Part shown: positions 46,157 through 57,195 of the stretch, piece after piece
Layout of the letters: each line of letters starts with the position of its first letter
Position numbering within the stretch: position 1 is the stretch's first letter
DNA from: Molanna angustata
Lineage: Eukaryota > Arthropoda > Insecta > Trichoptera > Molannidae
Direction: 5' to 3'
Assembly (NCBI GenBank): GCA_963576475.1
Contig: OY754964.1
Location: 9,091,986 to 9,155,985, forward strand
Length of the DNA stretch: 64,000 nt
The notes under the pieces: model-generated
The model's database searches: none
What the model was told of the DNA's origin: nothing
Seen by the model: the letters and a program-made list of their open reading frames with translations, nothing else
Translations under genes and position numbers: made by a program

Positions 46157-47010
46157 AGGTTGGGATGGTTTAGCTAAGACCAACCTATTTCCCATCTCAA
46201 CTGCGCAAAAATCACTACTCCGGGTCATTTGTCGAAAACCTTTCAGATATCCATCAAATCAGCTTTTTTTGGAATTCAAGGTCCTTGATGTTAGACAACT
46301 CCATATTAGAACAATAGTCATCCAACTACATAAAAACCCAGCAATATATATATACCACAATACACCCTTACTTTTAATACAAGAAATAGACATTTGCTGC
46401 AACCGACTCATACACAGACTACTTTTGCCCAGAGACACTACACATTTTTAGCACCCAGAATATATAATATGGTTATGTCTGATATCTTGGACTTAGTACA
46501 GCCGAGTGGGCATAATTTTGGAAAGCTGGTTACTGATTGGTTGATTCGAAGAGGGAGGGAAGAGTCACAGAGAGACTTGACGCTTATCCTAAGATAATTT
46601 TAATAAAATTTACAATCAAAACCTTTTCTTACACCCTTTTACACATATCCACACACGCAAACACACCCTCATGTTAACAAAAACACAAAGACACCTGATA
46701 TTTTTTTTCATATACCTACCTACTATTGTATTCTATATGTACTTTTTTTATATATTTTTTTATGTCTTTGTTCGAATGTGTACTTTTGTACTTTATTATT
46801 TGTACTTTTTATATTTTTTTTTGTGCCTTGGAATATGTTAAGAATTCACGTAGCTAAAATTTCTGCTTACTTATTGCCTAGTATTACCTCAGAACAGACT
46901 TTGCCTAGTGAGGTAATAAATTTCATTTATATATTTCATGTTATGTTATATTTTATATTATATTTTGTATTGTATTATGGAAATTAATAAATAAAAAAAA
47001 ATAAAAAAAA
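46157..47010 (+). pseudogene. CR1/Jockey-like LINE, 5'-truncated 3' part
   Basis: It opens in frame with GWDGLAKTNLFPISTAQKSL, then LRVICRKPFRYPSNQLFLEF and VLDVRQLHIRTIVIQLHKN. This is the post-RT segment typical of CR1/Jockey ORF2 (WGG..K..L.P....QK..LR...+.P.RYPS..LF.EF.VLD.RQLY). Further conserved pieces follow in other frames to a tail WLI+.GRE. A 3' UTR of about 400 bp ends in an A-rich stretch at 46984-47010. RT and endonuclease domains are missing, so it is inactive. Confidence 0.85.
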
Positions 47011-47292
47011 ACATACTATGAACCTACTATCTAGGTACATAATATATTATGCACTCGTGATGTTTAGCATCTTTATACAAACCAGGATTGTAAACATATC
47101 TGAGTTTTTAATGAGTATTATAGAACCCAGGGTAAATGGCAGTCACGGCGACTCGCGAGAGCAAGTATCATTAGGAAACATAAACACAGAATAAAAAATG
47201 GATAAAAAATTCGGATAAAACTTTAATCAATAAATTACTTAACAAAAACTTACAATGACAGACACACGCGTGCACTTAAATCATACACAAAA

Positions 47293-47335
47293 TAAGAAAT
47301 TGTTCTGAAACGAACTGTTTCAGAACAATTTCTTA
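47293..47335. repeat. Perfect short hairpin, 19-bp arms, 5-nt loop
   Basis: TAAGAAATTGTTCTGAAAC, loop GAACT, GTTTCAGAACAATTTCTTA. The pairing is exact, so the structure is unlikely to be chance. No larger context was recognised. Confidence 0.9.
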
Positions 47336-48250
47336 ACCTAGTGAAGCAGTTTACGTTCGCATTTAGGTTTAAGTAAATTTTCTCTCTTTATTTGTAATAT
47401 AAAGTATCTGGGTGTTGAAATGAAATAAACTATAATTAACTGTAATTTACAATAAAAAAATTATTTAAAATTTAACAGACTACCAATAAAACTACAAATG
47501 TAAATTCAATGTTTAGTATCGTTTTTAAAACGTCAAATACCGCCATCACAATCGCAATGCACAATTAGAAACAATAAATTTTGTAGCAGCGTGGAAACAC
47601 CCTTATAATTAACAAGTGTGAATCAATGGGAAACGCATCTTCGATAATATATTAGATTAGGTATGCGTGTATAAAACATGAAGACATCAATGATATGAGC
47701 ATGAATACAGCTTGTATTCTCATACCGGGGACATCTCAGTATGACCGTTCATACAATGGCTTCCATATTTCACACTTGTATTGTGTGTGCGCTCTGTTAA
47801 TACATTTGGGACACGGTGTAATCCCATTCAAGTGCGTGCCAATAGATATTTCGATGAAAAAAAAAATCACGACATTTTTGTATTATCTCAATCACACCCA
47901 GAGGATTCAATCCCGATGTGCCAGGATTTCAGTACCATCCCTTTTATAATACTATCATCAATGACAAATGTAACAATTATTATTATTTTTTGCTGTCGTA
48001 TTTGTAAAAACGTCATTCAAGCCCATTTAATGCTTCCGCTTCGAAAACCGACATAATTTCGGTATGCAACGAATGTAGAATCACGTCCCAAAGTCACGAA
48101 TTTAATTCATTTTTGAAGATGTAGGGGTCCTGTTTAAATTCTTTGGAATATTTAGGACGAATTTTAATTTTAAAATATCTTTTTGTGATTTTTTTTAATT
48201 ATTTATTTTTATTTATTTATCTCACAATTTAAATAATCGTCATTAAAAAT
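47336..48250. other. Upstream region, nothing recognised
   Basis: Open frames at 47695-48056 lack domains and their composition follows base content. Confidence 0.5.
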
Positions 48251-48251
48251 A

Positions 48252-48318
48252 GATAACTGCTGCCCAACTAGGTATACCTGTTCTAGGGCTAGCAGTGTAC
48301 ATATTATTATATTTCACA
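48252..48318 (+). mobile_element. Dispersed repeat family Q, copy 2
   Basis: ACTGCTGCCCAACTAGGTAT, then ACCTGTTCTAGGGCTAGCAG. It lies 31 bp upstream of the target duplication of a LINE F insertion. Confidence 0.7.
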
Positions 48319-48365
48319 GGAGACATATAGGTTGTATTAATTTATAAAATGTACATTTGGATCTG

Positions 48366-48761
48366 GTCACTAAGACGAATGTGTGGTAAAACGATGTATG
48401 ATAGAATGAGAAATGAGGATATTACACGAGAATGTATGATTGCAAGAAATATCGTAAGTAAGATGAAAATAAATGCCCTAAGGTGGTTCGGCCACATAGA
48501 AAGAATGAGTGATGACCGTCTGACAAAAAAAGTATACAAGGCTGATAAAAGAGGAACGAAAAGTAGAGGTCGGCCAAGAAAAAGTTGGCACGATCACATA
48601 AATGGGATTTTGAAAGATGGTGATGATAGAAGTAAGAATAATTGAAGAGCGTGTATGAGACGATGTATGGACGTGAATGAAGCGAGGAATGTATGTCAAG
48701 AGAGAGGAGTCTGACGTTCGGTTCTCTCTGCCTACCCTAAATAGGGAAATGTTGTGATGGT
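48366..48761 (+). pseudogene. LINE family F, 5'-truncated insertion with 17-bp target duplication
   Basis: It encodes SLRRMCGKTMYDRMRNEDI, then MKINALRWFGHIERMSDDRL, RGRPRKSWHDHINGILKDG and after a stop RRCMDVNEARNVCQ. The order is that of the C-terminal end of an insect LINE ORF2. The 17-mer ATGTACATTTGGATCTG occurs immediately before (48349-48365) and immediately after (48762-48778), a perfect target site duplication. One or two stops are present. The 3' end is GTTGTGATGGT. Confidence 0.92.
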
Positions 48762-48822
48762 ATGTACATTTGGATCTGTTATTATTTGATTACACACCCC
48801 CGTCTGAAGCTATAGGTATAAA

Positions 48823-48985
48823 ATCTGAGCGAGCGGTTAGCGCGCTGGGTAAGTAATCCAGTGGTCGCGAGTTCCTCCTCCTGTCACGACCGATTACGTC
48901 CATCTATTTACAAGCATTTATGCTTAAATTAGGGAATGTATGAGGATATTTATATACTTGTTTCTAGGACATATTCATTTTTTTT
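48823..48985 (+). mobile_element. SINE family O, copy 3
   Basis: The head GAGCGAGCGGTTAGCGCGCT, then AATCCAGTGGTCGCGAGTTC, is followed by GTCACGACCGATTACGTCC and TTAAATTAGGGAATGTATGA. The tRNA-like segment is well preserved. Confidence 0.75.
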
Positions 48986-49351
48986 ATTTTAAATATACCA
49001 TGATTAGATTGATTAGGTTTTGCTTACGCCATAATATACTGAAACGGCAAAACGGTCGTCCTGTTTTTGACAAATTACCATTATTAAGGTGAAACGTTGT
49101 GTTTTACTAAATTTAATAATTGAGAAATATTCTCATTTGACTAGATAGAGACGTAATGAATAGCTGAGAACAAATAATTTATTTTAAAACCCGGAACCCG
49201 TCGAATTATATGTTTTTTTAAACAGGATCGTATTTTTTTCCACTATTAAGATGCCAAACTTAAACCTTCGTGTCATAGATTTTTTTAACAATTTTATATA
49301 AATATGTAGGGTAAGATTTAAGACTGAGTAAGATTTTTTTATTATTTTCAA

Positions 49352-49412
49352 TGCGACCTCATAAACTCGTCACTTGTGCAGGGTACAAGGAAGTGTTTAT
49401 TATTATTATTAC
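49352..49412 (+). mobile_element. SINE family D, copy 4 (3' tail only)
   Basis: Contains CTCGTCACTTGTGCAGGGTA then CAAGGAAGTG and (ATT)n. It is severely 5'-truncated. Confidence 0.7.
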
Positions 49413-50709
49413 ATATATGGTAAGGAATAGAAAAGCCTAGTAGTATTTTGTACTAATGTCAGCGCCAGAATTGAGAGGGGTAGATATTCTACCTTCTCTT
49501 GGAAAGAAGACAGCAGAAAAGAACAAACCAAAAAATAATGAATGGGTGCGTGTCGGAAGTGAACGAGGAAGTGACTTCTTGTTACGATAAGACAAACAAA
49601 CCCGCGAAAAGAAACACACAATACTATAGAGGCAGTATATGTCTAATAAACAACCCCATTGGCCGTAAAAATGGAGGCACCGATCGTAGGAAGTGTTGTG
49701 GAGATAAGATGGTTAAAGACAGAAAAAAGAAAATAGGATATCGTGTGTCAGTCGCGTGACATCAACAGGAAAACTTTATCCAGCTTTTCTCATAGGTATA
49801 TATTTATCAGAATAATAAAATTTCCTTTTTTAATTTATTTTTATATGTTGACTGAAGTTGTTTTATTTTTTTTATTTTGAATGTTTGTTTGACTTTTTGT
49901 TTAGTGTTTTAATTGAATTTTATTTTTATATAACTTGTTTGCATACTTTCTATTGATATTTGTTCTGTTATCACGATCTCTCATCAAGCGGAAGATTTCA
50001 ATATTTTTGATGAGGTAATGCAAAAAATTGTCTATCACATTTCCTGTAAGTTTGTGTTATTGTCGAAACACAAACAAATATTAAAAAAAAATAATTGAGA
50101 TAGCGACGTAAAAGACAAAGTTTTTTAATTAAAATTTTTGTATTAGATCACTAAGAAACTTTCTGACGCATAAGTACAGAGACGCCTACATTAAAATCAT
50201 GAAAACAAAGTTATAAGATTTCTAACAGTTACGAGAAACTTTTTATACCCTTTGAATAAATCTCGTTTCATAACTAAGTATAAAATTTCACTTAGCATCG
50301 ATAAAGTAAATAATGTAAATAAAAATCGACATTAAAAACAAGAAGATGGCAATTAATTATAAGAATTTACTTCTCATTTCATATAACTATCTATCAACTA
50401 TTACTTGGCTTCATGTTTCGAAGCTAATCGCTCTCCCGTTAGGTTTATTTAGAAACTTGAAATTAATAATTACAAATTTGATAAAGTAGATATTATTATC
50501 TTCTGTAATTGAATCACAATCTGTTTGGTTGTCCTATCTGGGACGCGCTAGACATTAATTTTAGGTTTGAGAATGTCCAATACCCCATTTCCACAGTTTA
50601 CCTTCTTGGGATGAACTCTCCTCAGGTTCATGGTTTAATATTTTAATCTATTGTAAAGAATATCACTATTATTTAAATTTTGTATTTTTTGTGACTAAAT
50701 CTGTGTAAT
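49413..50709. other. Upstream region, nothing recognised
   Basis: A lysine/arginine-rich frame at 49499-49759 has overlapping frames on the other strand. No domain or splice evidence. Confidence 0.5.
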
Positions 50710-50712
50710 CTA

Positions 50713-51479
50713 TGGTCACTTTCACCAACGTCCCCTAACTCTTAGGTGCTACCTAAGAATTCTTATGTAGTACCTAACGTGAATTTTCGTTTCACCACCT
50801 TCATAAGAGTTACCTTAGACGCTAAGAGCCCCCTAATTCTGGGGAGCCGATTTCCGCCACCTAAACGAATACTTAAGAAACAACTGTCAAAATGACAGTC
50901 AGTATATAGCGATTTAGTAGCATAATATTGTCAATTGTGTTTATAATTTTAATTTTTCGTCGATTTACACGCATTTTGAAAATAAAAATGAATAGGATTA
51001 TAAATGCCGTAATGTTTCAAACTCTCATCGACGGTAAAATTTGGTTGCCGTTTTCTTTCGATTGGCATTTCCTAAAATACAAGACAAAATTGCTAAATGA
51101 TGTCCTCAATATTTATGTATAACATTATTGCATTTTTAGGCATTGAATATACATATTATTAGTAATAGCACAAGTAATAGTTACTTATTAACGAGAAAAT
51201 AACTAAAATCAACTAAACGAAAACTGAATTATTTAGAAATGTTGAACGAAATCACAACGTAATTGATAGAAAGTGACAGTCATAGAAAAAACATGATGCA
51301 ATATGATGCATTCCAAATACAAATGTTGCCACTGTATAAACAAAAATAATAGTTTTGAATTCCTAGCTAGGGAACAGATAAAATAGACTGGTGAAAACCA
51401 TACGATACGTTAGGGGCTACCTAAGCTTAGGTGATACCCAGCTATGTGACAGTTTAGGTAACATTGGTGAAAGTCACCA
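50713..51479. mobile_element. PIF/Harbinger-like non-autonomous DNA transposon (767 bp)
   Basis: Terminal inverted repeats TGGT(C/G)ACTTTCACCAA at both ends, flanked by a 3-bp CTA duplication (50710-50712, 51480-51482). Subterminal blocks rich in CCTAA and ACCTAAG(C/A) are also inverted. There is no transposase; the short internal frames are not recognisable. The superfamily call rests on the 3-bp duplication and the look of the repeats. Confidence 0.75.
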
Positions 51480-51844
51480 CTAATGTTTCTGATAAGTAAC
51501 GGCTGCAAAATCCTTTTGAAGTGAAAAGCCTTAGAGAAAAAGATAACTTCTGTAATTAATTAATTTGTTTTCTTTCTGAAGGATATACACATAAATCACG
51601 AAATAACTATTTGCGAAAAGATACATGTTATTGTACTGTGTTTTCTTTTACACTTCATTGAAGTTAAAAGAGACTTCTGGAACATACCTGGCGGAAACGG
51701 AAATCCTCAGCGAATAGAAAATTTACTAGTCAATTAGAGTCACGAATATTTCCCACAGTCAATTACTCGTATTTCAACCTCACCAACTATATTATATAAG
51801 TACTCTTTCAAATGAAGCCTTTCGTGAAATATATATATCCTTCC

Positions 51845-52020
51845 ATATATCCCTTCTTTCCTTCCCGGCACTCGAGACGTTCCCTACTTCGCGTTCTTCC
51901 GGTGCGTCGGAAGCGATACCTTTATTTGGGACGCCGCGCGCCGTGACGCCATCCATCTGTGATAACACTTCCGGTCAGGAAAGGCCAACTCGTACATGTT
52001 TGCTCTACAAAAAGAACCGC
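51845..52020. other. GC/CpG-rich patch upstream of the ham-like exons
   Basis: About 175 bp with GGGACGCCGCGCGCCGTGACG, CTTCCGGTGCGTCGG and CACTTCCGGTCAGG in an AT-rich region. A minus-strand frame from ATG at about 52000 reads 38 codons before a stop. ETS-like CTTCCGG words occur more than once. It may be an upstream exon, promoter or regulatory element of the minus-strand gene; none of these is shown. Confidence 0.35.
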
Positions 52021-53354
52021 CGTACTATACAACACACAGACTATGCGAGGGAAATAATATATATTAATTTCTTCGTGATTTTTCTTGTACCTACCCAACT
52101 TACGTAACTACACTTAATTGTAGTGTAGATGATAGAAAATAATTTCAGATTTTCCTGAATGTGTTACTTACATACATACAATTGAGTTTACACATTTTTT
52201 TATGAATTGCATTAGACAAATTATAAACCATTTTTTTAATCAAATTACATTTTGTACATGTTGTACATAATTTGCACGTTTGCTTACATCTTTTTTACGA
52301 AATATCTAACTATCGTTGAACATCACATTGGTTATTCTTTAAGAAGAAGATTATTATTAGTCGGCCAAGTCATGAAGAAAAGATATTGAATAAAGAAAAA
52401 AAAATATTTTAAAAAATATACCAATCTGTCTGAAACACAGAAAGGGGAAAACACAAGATAATATAGGTATATAAATATGTACATTGTGTATGCTGGAGCA
52501 TTATATAAGTATATAAATTTCTTGAATGGGAAAGACCAGAACCATTATAACTTGTGGCTTTAGGTTATTATATCAAATTAATTAATAAATAATCATATCT
52601 TTAAGACAATTCTTGGAAATTAACTTCTATCTGTCCCTGGGTAAAGTGATAAGAAATATCTTTTGCGGCTCGTTTTAAATGTAGGTATTTTCTTCGCGGT
52701 TAAATTGTTATTTAAATACGTTTAGAAATCGAATGGAATGTGAATAAATTTATATATTATGTCGATATCAATGCAGCGACATTGACGTGAATTTTAAAAT
52801 GGAGGTGTTACCACTTTTTTGAATGACTCGACAATTATATTTTCATTATCAATAACTGTGTTAATTATTGTTAAAAATCGACAATTTTGTTTATCCAAAC
52901 CGACACATTTTTGAGTAAGTAAGTATTTGGTAAAAACAAGTTTATATTAGTTTAAACATTTCAAAGAAAAACAATTTTGTCATTTGTAAAACAATCGCTA
53001 ATCAGTTTTGAACATGAAAAAAAACGTCTACACAGCAGGCTAACAAGTATGTGGCTAAAGGTTCTGTTTACATAGCCTATAATCAAGTAGAAAAATAGTG
53101 GAATGATGGTTTATATCAGTATTTGTATCAATAGTGGAACTTTGATATTTCGAAAAAATTCGAACGGTATGGTGTTAGTAGCGAATCTTAAAATGTCGAT
53201 GTTATTTACAATACTAAATACTCGAAATTTTGCAAAAATAATATTGTTTTGTATGAAGTTTAATTAAAATTTATCATAATTATATAAAAATAAAAATTTA
53301 CTAACACCGTATTACATCGAAATTCGATCATCACAAAAATATGCCAAGCTGTCC

Positions 53355-53560
53355 TCTTTGCCGTCCTATTTATAATCGTCCATAAGGGTTTCATCGTGTC
53401 TACCGAGGTCACCTTCCGTATCCCCCACTTCCATTCCATGCCCTTCTTGCAACAGAGGAAAATTAAAAGCTTTTCCTTGCTTTTTTTCCTCCAGTAGCTT
53501 CGCTTCCTCCCCTATGAGGAGCTGTCATAAAAAGTGCGGTTTTGACCCAGACAAACGATT
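53355..53560 (-). pseudogene. Unidentified coding-like fragment
   Basis: The minus strand has an open stretch reading QLLIGEEAKLLEEKKQGKAF, then EGHGMEVGDTEGDLGRHDET and LMDDYK before a stop. The acidic/lysine-rich, polar composition is protein-like and unlike the AT-driven frames around it. No family recognised and no convincing splice sites. Possibly a transposon protein fragment. Confidence 0.3.
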
Positions 53561-53671
53561 CTCCAACTGTCGAGTCCAAGAATCTGTAGTAATTACTATC
53601 AACAATAACTGAACATCAGAGTTGAAAGACGAAACAATAACTTTTTTTTAAGAATGATGCAAAGTAGGTAC

Positions 53672-53785
53672 CTACGTATGACTACTCATACATTCCCTAA
53701 AATAAGCATAAATGCTTGTGCAATAGGCAAACAAAATCGGTCTAGTCTAGGGTAGGGTTCAAACTCACCATCAATGCATTAGGTA
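53672..53785 (-). mobile_element. SINE family O, copy 4 (diverged)
   Basis: Reverse-strand body: CATACATTCCCTAAAATAAG, AATAGGCAAACAAAATCGGT and GGGTTCAAACTCACC. The head is eroded. Confidence 0.65.
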
Positions 53786-54984
53786 CTCATATATTTTGTG
53801 TATGTATTAATAAGATTTAATCGACGAATTCAAAAAATACAGAAAGATTCGAGACATCATAATTCGGTGCATTGAATGATTGCGGACATTTGGAGTGGTT
53901 TAATAACTCTCCGATAGACTTGACACTTTTAGTTAATTAGGTACTTAAGCTACATTGTTTGATATAGAATGAACAATACACCAATAGTGCACCACCCTAA
54001 GAATAATCTTTAATAAATGATACTTTATAAATGATTATTTTTACGGATGAGTATAGAGATTCACTTGTACGGAGTAAATTTCTCGAGACTACTCGAGAGA
54101 ATTCAAATTTAATATAAAAAAAAGGATCAGAACCAAAGAGACCAGTAATGTCCAATTAAACAAGATTTGTAGAAAAAAACTCGACAAAACGGAAATAGAC
54201 ATCGAAACGAAAGAAAGGGGTATGTTAGTTCTTCTTCTTATTCTGGTGTCTTGTCCCTTCGCCCCTTCGACGTTTAATATCACTAGAGAGTATCTATCGG
54301 TCCTATCAAATGACCTTTATCAAGTGAAAAGAAAAAAACAACATATGAAAACAACCAGATAACTAACAGAAATATAATTTTCACAAGTAATATATTACCA
54401 TGCTATTGTAGAAACACTGATCTTCTATGGCCAACTTTCAGATGCAGCCTCCGAGAATGTAGCTTGAGATAATGGATTATCCAAGTTATTATTTCATCAT
54501 GGATCACCATGGATCTTATCCGTATGAACCCTCTTTATATAACATAACATGAACATAAGTACCTACTGCCAGATTACTATACTATTATATGACTATCATT
54601 AATATAAATCATCCCTTTCTCCATATGCCTACATAACCTATATGTTCTTGATATATTTTGTAACACTATCTTTTCTATACAACTACATATTGAAATCCTA
54701 CAGATTTCGACAGAATTTTTTATACCGTATTAATTTTATCATACCTAATAATTCTCTATGAATTAAGGACAAGAGAGATATATTGTGAAATATATGTTTG
54801 ACGGTGTGACAAATAAGGACAAGAGATAATAATTGAAGAGAAAACATCGCAGAAAACAGAAACAAATCAAATATTGTTACTGCGATACTTAACTTATCAA
54901 ATATTCTGTCCCGGGGTATGGCCATATATAAAGAATGAATGAAAATAACGAACCAAGAAGATTTATAGAGCTAACAGAAAAGGA

Positions 54985-55500
54985 TATACATACATACCAT
55001 AACACCGTTTGCCTATTTGGGGTAGGCAGAGAGAGCCGAACGCCAGACTCTTCTATCTTGACATACATACATGTTTTGCCTCATTTGCATCCATGCATCG
55101 TGTCATACATGCTCTCCTATTATTCTGATTTCGTATATCACCATCTTTCAAAATCTCATTTATATTATCATGCCAACTCTTTCTCGGTCGGCCCTACTTA
55201 TTTTTTTTTTGTTTTTGACGGCAACCTGGCGTTTATTATTCAAAAATACGTAAATAACAATTAAATTTTTCGTTCCCCGTCTCACTAGGAAAACCTGTTC
55301 TGAGACGGGTCACTTAAAATATTCCTGTTGAAATATTTATATTTTATATTATCCAGTGCTAACCAAAATAGAGTTTTGGTCCTGAAAATTCTCATTCCAC
55401 TCTTTTCAGCCTTGTACACTTTCTGTGTCAGGCGTTCATCGTTCATTCTCTCTACATGTCCAAACCATAGCAGAGCATTTATCTTCAATCCACTCACGAT
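54985..55500 (-). pseudogene. LINE family F copy, minus strand, split by an insertion
   Basis: On the minus strand: KINALLWFGHVERMNDERLT and QKVYKAEKSG, then an insertion (55197-55388), then GRPRKSW and DVNE.. pieces and a 3' end with CGTTCGGCTCTCTCTGCC and GTGTTATGGTATGTATG. The two halves join at the residues that are contiguous in the 48.4-kb copy. Confidence 0.82.
55197..55388 (-). mobile_element. Nested A-tailed retrocopy-like insertion
   Basis: Read on the minus strand, about 190 bp of unrelated sequence ends with AATAAA (55232-55237), then about 20 bases, then an A tract (55199-55216, with one C). This is the layout of a polyadenylated transcript copied back into DNA. No clear target duplication was seen. 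Confidence 0.55.
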
Positions 55501-55504
55501 TAAA

Positions 55505-55578
55505 ATAAAAGTGTGTGACGCTCACTCAGGGTTCTCTCCTATCCTGATAAAAATGACATGGTGAGATGATATGTATGT
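55505..55578 (+). mobile_element. LINE family F, 3' tail only
   Basis: GTGACGCTCACTCAGGGTTC, TCTCCTATCCTG, then GACATGGTGAGATGATATGT follow directly after the minus-strand copy, so two family members lie back to back. Confidence 0.65.
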
Positions 55579-55649
55579 ACATAATATGTACCTTTGATTT
55601 ATGTACTTTTTATTATTCAAAAATCTTAACAAATGTATTTTTATGACAA

Positions 55650-55992
55650 TTTTTTTTAATATCTCAATAGAGAGAAGTTGGAAATCAAGACACCTACTGG
55701 GCTTACGACATTTCATCGGCTTGTTTACGCGATCACTTTATGCGTTTGCGAAACGTTCACCAATTATGCCTATCAATCCAATTTTTGAAAGTTCTATATA
55801 TATTTTATTCATAGATATTTAGAGTTCTTAAAAATAAGCTGTTTTTACCGTTGCCATCTATGAAATGACGAATAAACTTTTTGTAACGCACTTTATTGAG
55901 ATAATAAAAAAAAAATGGTCATAAAAATATCATTGACTCCCGATAGGGAAAAATACAATGTTTGCGTATATGCAATTATAAAAATATTCGAC
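55650..55992 (-). mobile_element. Dispersed repeat family A, copy 4
   Basis: Reverse-strand copy with ATCTCAATAGAG at its left end and GCAATTATAAAAATATTCG at its right. It includes the outer block with GACTCCCGATAGGG that copy 1 also has. Confidence 0.75.
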
Positions 55993-56224
55993 TAAACAAA
56001 GGAAATTTTAAAATAGAAATTGATGTAGGTACCAAAATCATACACTTTGTAAAAACAAAATGAAACAACATTCAAAAATGAAAAGTTTAAAAAATAATAT
56101 GCGCACGAACATAAATCAAATACCTAATATATCAATCGGGGTTGTTTAGTTCGTCGATTCAAAAAAAAGTGAAGTAGGTATGCACAATGTACATTTATGA
56201 ATCAAGATGTTCGCCAAACAATTT

Positions 56225-56406
56225 ATAGGAAAGCGGGGGAGGATGTATTGAACAAGTCTCCCTCCCCAGCCACCAAAATCGACCTTAAATAACACACCCG
56301 ACATAAAAGAATCATAAAACAATTTTCCAAGGAACTAAACGGCTATCCCGTCAAACGACGCGTACCGATTCAACCCGCGTCTCCCCCGAGCTTAGGGGAT
56401 ACATGT
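56225..56406. other. GC-richer unique patch
   Basis: About 180 bp with GACGCGTACCGATTCAACCC and CGCGTCTCCCCCGAG ending at a TAGGGATG word that may be a transposon end. No reading frame of note. Confidence 0.3.
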
Positions 56407-56426
56407 AGGGATGCAACGTCTCCATT

Positions 56427-56668
56427 TAAAACATCGATATGTTTTAAACATTAAAATATCGATGACATCAAAAACATCGATATTTTTTAAACATCAAAAT
56501 ATGTATGACATCGAAAACATCGACATTTTTTAATCATTTAAATATCGATCGATGACATAAAAAACATCGATTTTTTTAAACATTTAAATATCGGTGACAC
56601 CAAAAACATCAATACTTTTTAAACATTTAAATATCGATGACATCAAAAACATCGATATTTTTTAACAT
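56427..56668 (+). repeat. Minisatellite, ~44-bp unit, dense in ATCGAT
   Basis: About six units of AACATCGATATTTTTTAAAC, ATTTAAATATCGATGACATC and AAA. The word ATCGAT occurs at both ends of most units. TATCGAT words are similar to the insect DREF site, but function is not shown. Confidence 0.9.
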
Positions 56669-56696
56669 TGAATCCACACTTTTCTATTATCATCGT

Positions 56697-56797
56697 TTTC
56701 GGGTGTACCATAAGAGCCGTAATGTTATGCACACCCGCACTCCTGTCGCTGGTTTTCACAACACTATGGGATATGCTGTGATGGTATGAATGAATTA
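56697..56797 (+). mobile_element. Dispersed repeat family G, copy 4
   Basis: CACACCCGCACTCCTGTCGC, TGGTTTTCACAACACTATGG and the terminal GTGATGGTATGAATGAATTA place it in the family. It sits between the ATCGAT minisatellite and a perfect palindrome. Confidence 0.55.
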
Positions 56798-56845
56798 ATG
56801 AAAAATTGAAATATCATATCGATGTTTTGTGTTTTATAACGATAC

Positions 56846-56909
56846 ACCGATGGTTTATAATTTAAAACAAAATAATGTTTTATTTTGTTTTAAATTATAA
56901 ACAATCGGT
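56846..56909. repeat. Near-perfect palindrome, 28-29-bp arms
   Basis: GTTTATAATTTAAAACAAAA followed by TA pairs exactly with the inverse at 56881-56902, around a 6-nt spacer. Outside one mismatch the flanking ACCGAT and ATCGGT also pair. Confidence 0.92.
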
Positions 56910-56942
56910 AATATAATAATAACTTTAATTTTCATCATGACG

Positions 56943-57195
56943 AGATATACATACATACCATCACACCATGTCCCTTACGGGATAGGTAGAGAGAACGGAG
57001 CGTCATACACCTCTTACCTTGCACACAATCTTGACTACCTTTACATTCATGCATCGTTTCATAAATTCTCACCTATTGTTCAAACTTCTTATGTTTCCAT
57101 CTATCAAAAAAGTATTCACGTGATCATGCCATTCCTTTCTGGGGCGTCACTTGCGATTCATTCCATTTCTTACGCCCTTGTATATTTTAAGTAAT
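56943..57195 (-). pseudogene. LINE family F, minus-strand copy
   Basis: Minus-strand frames give RPRKEWHDHVN-like, then ..CM.VK and a 3' end with CGCTCCGTTCTCTCTACC, TATCCCGTAAGGGACATGGT and GTGATGGTATGTATGTATAT. It is heavily mutated and 5'-truncated. Confidence 0.7.

Larger units (their letters stand above)
52021..54984. other. Upstream region, mostly unstructured
   Basis: It contains only the coding-like fragment at 53355-53560 and SINE O copy 4. The rest is AT-rich. Confidence 0.5.

Noticed and set aside
51650..51720. CCGCCAG|GTATGT donor-like site with a short open frame ending EDFRFRQ
   Set aside because: No good acceptor; the open stretch is only about 14 codons and has no PRDM match. 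It remains only a weak candidate micro-exon.
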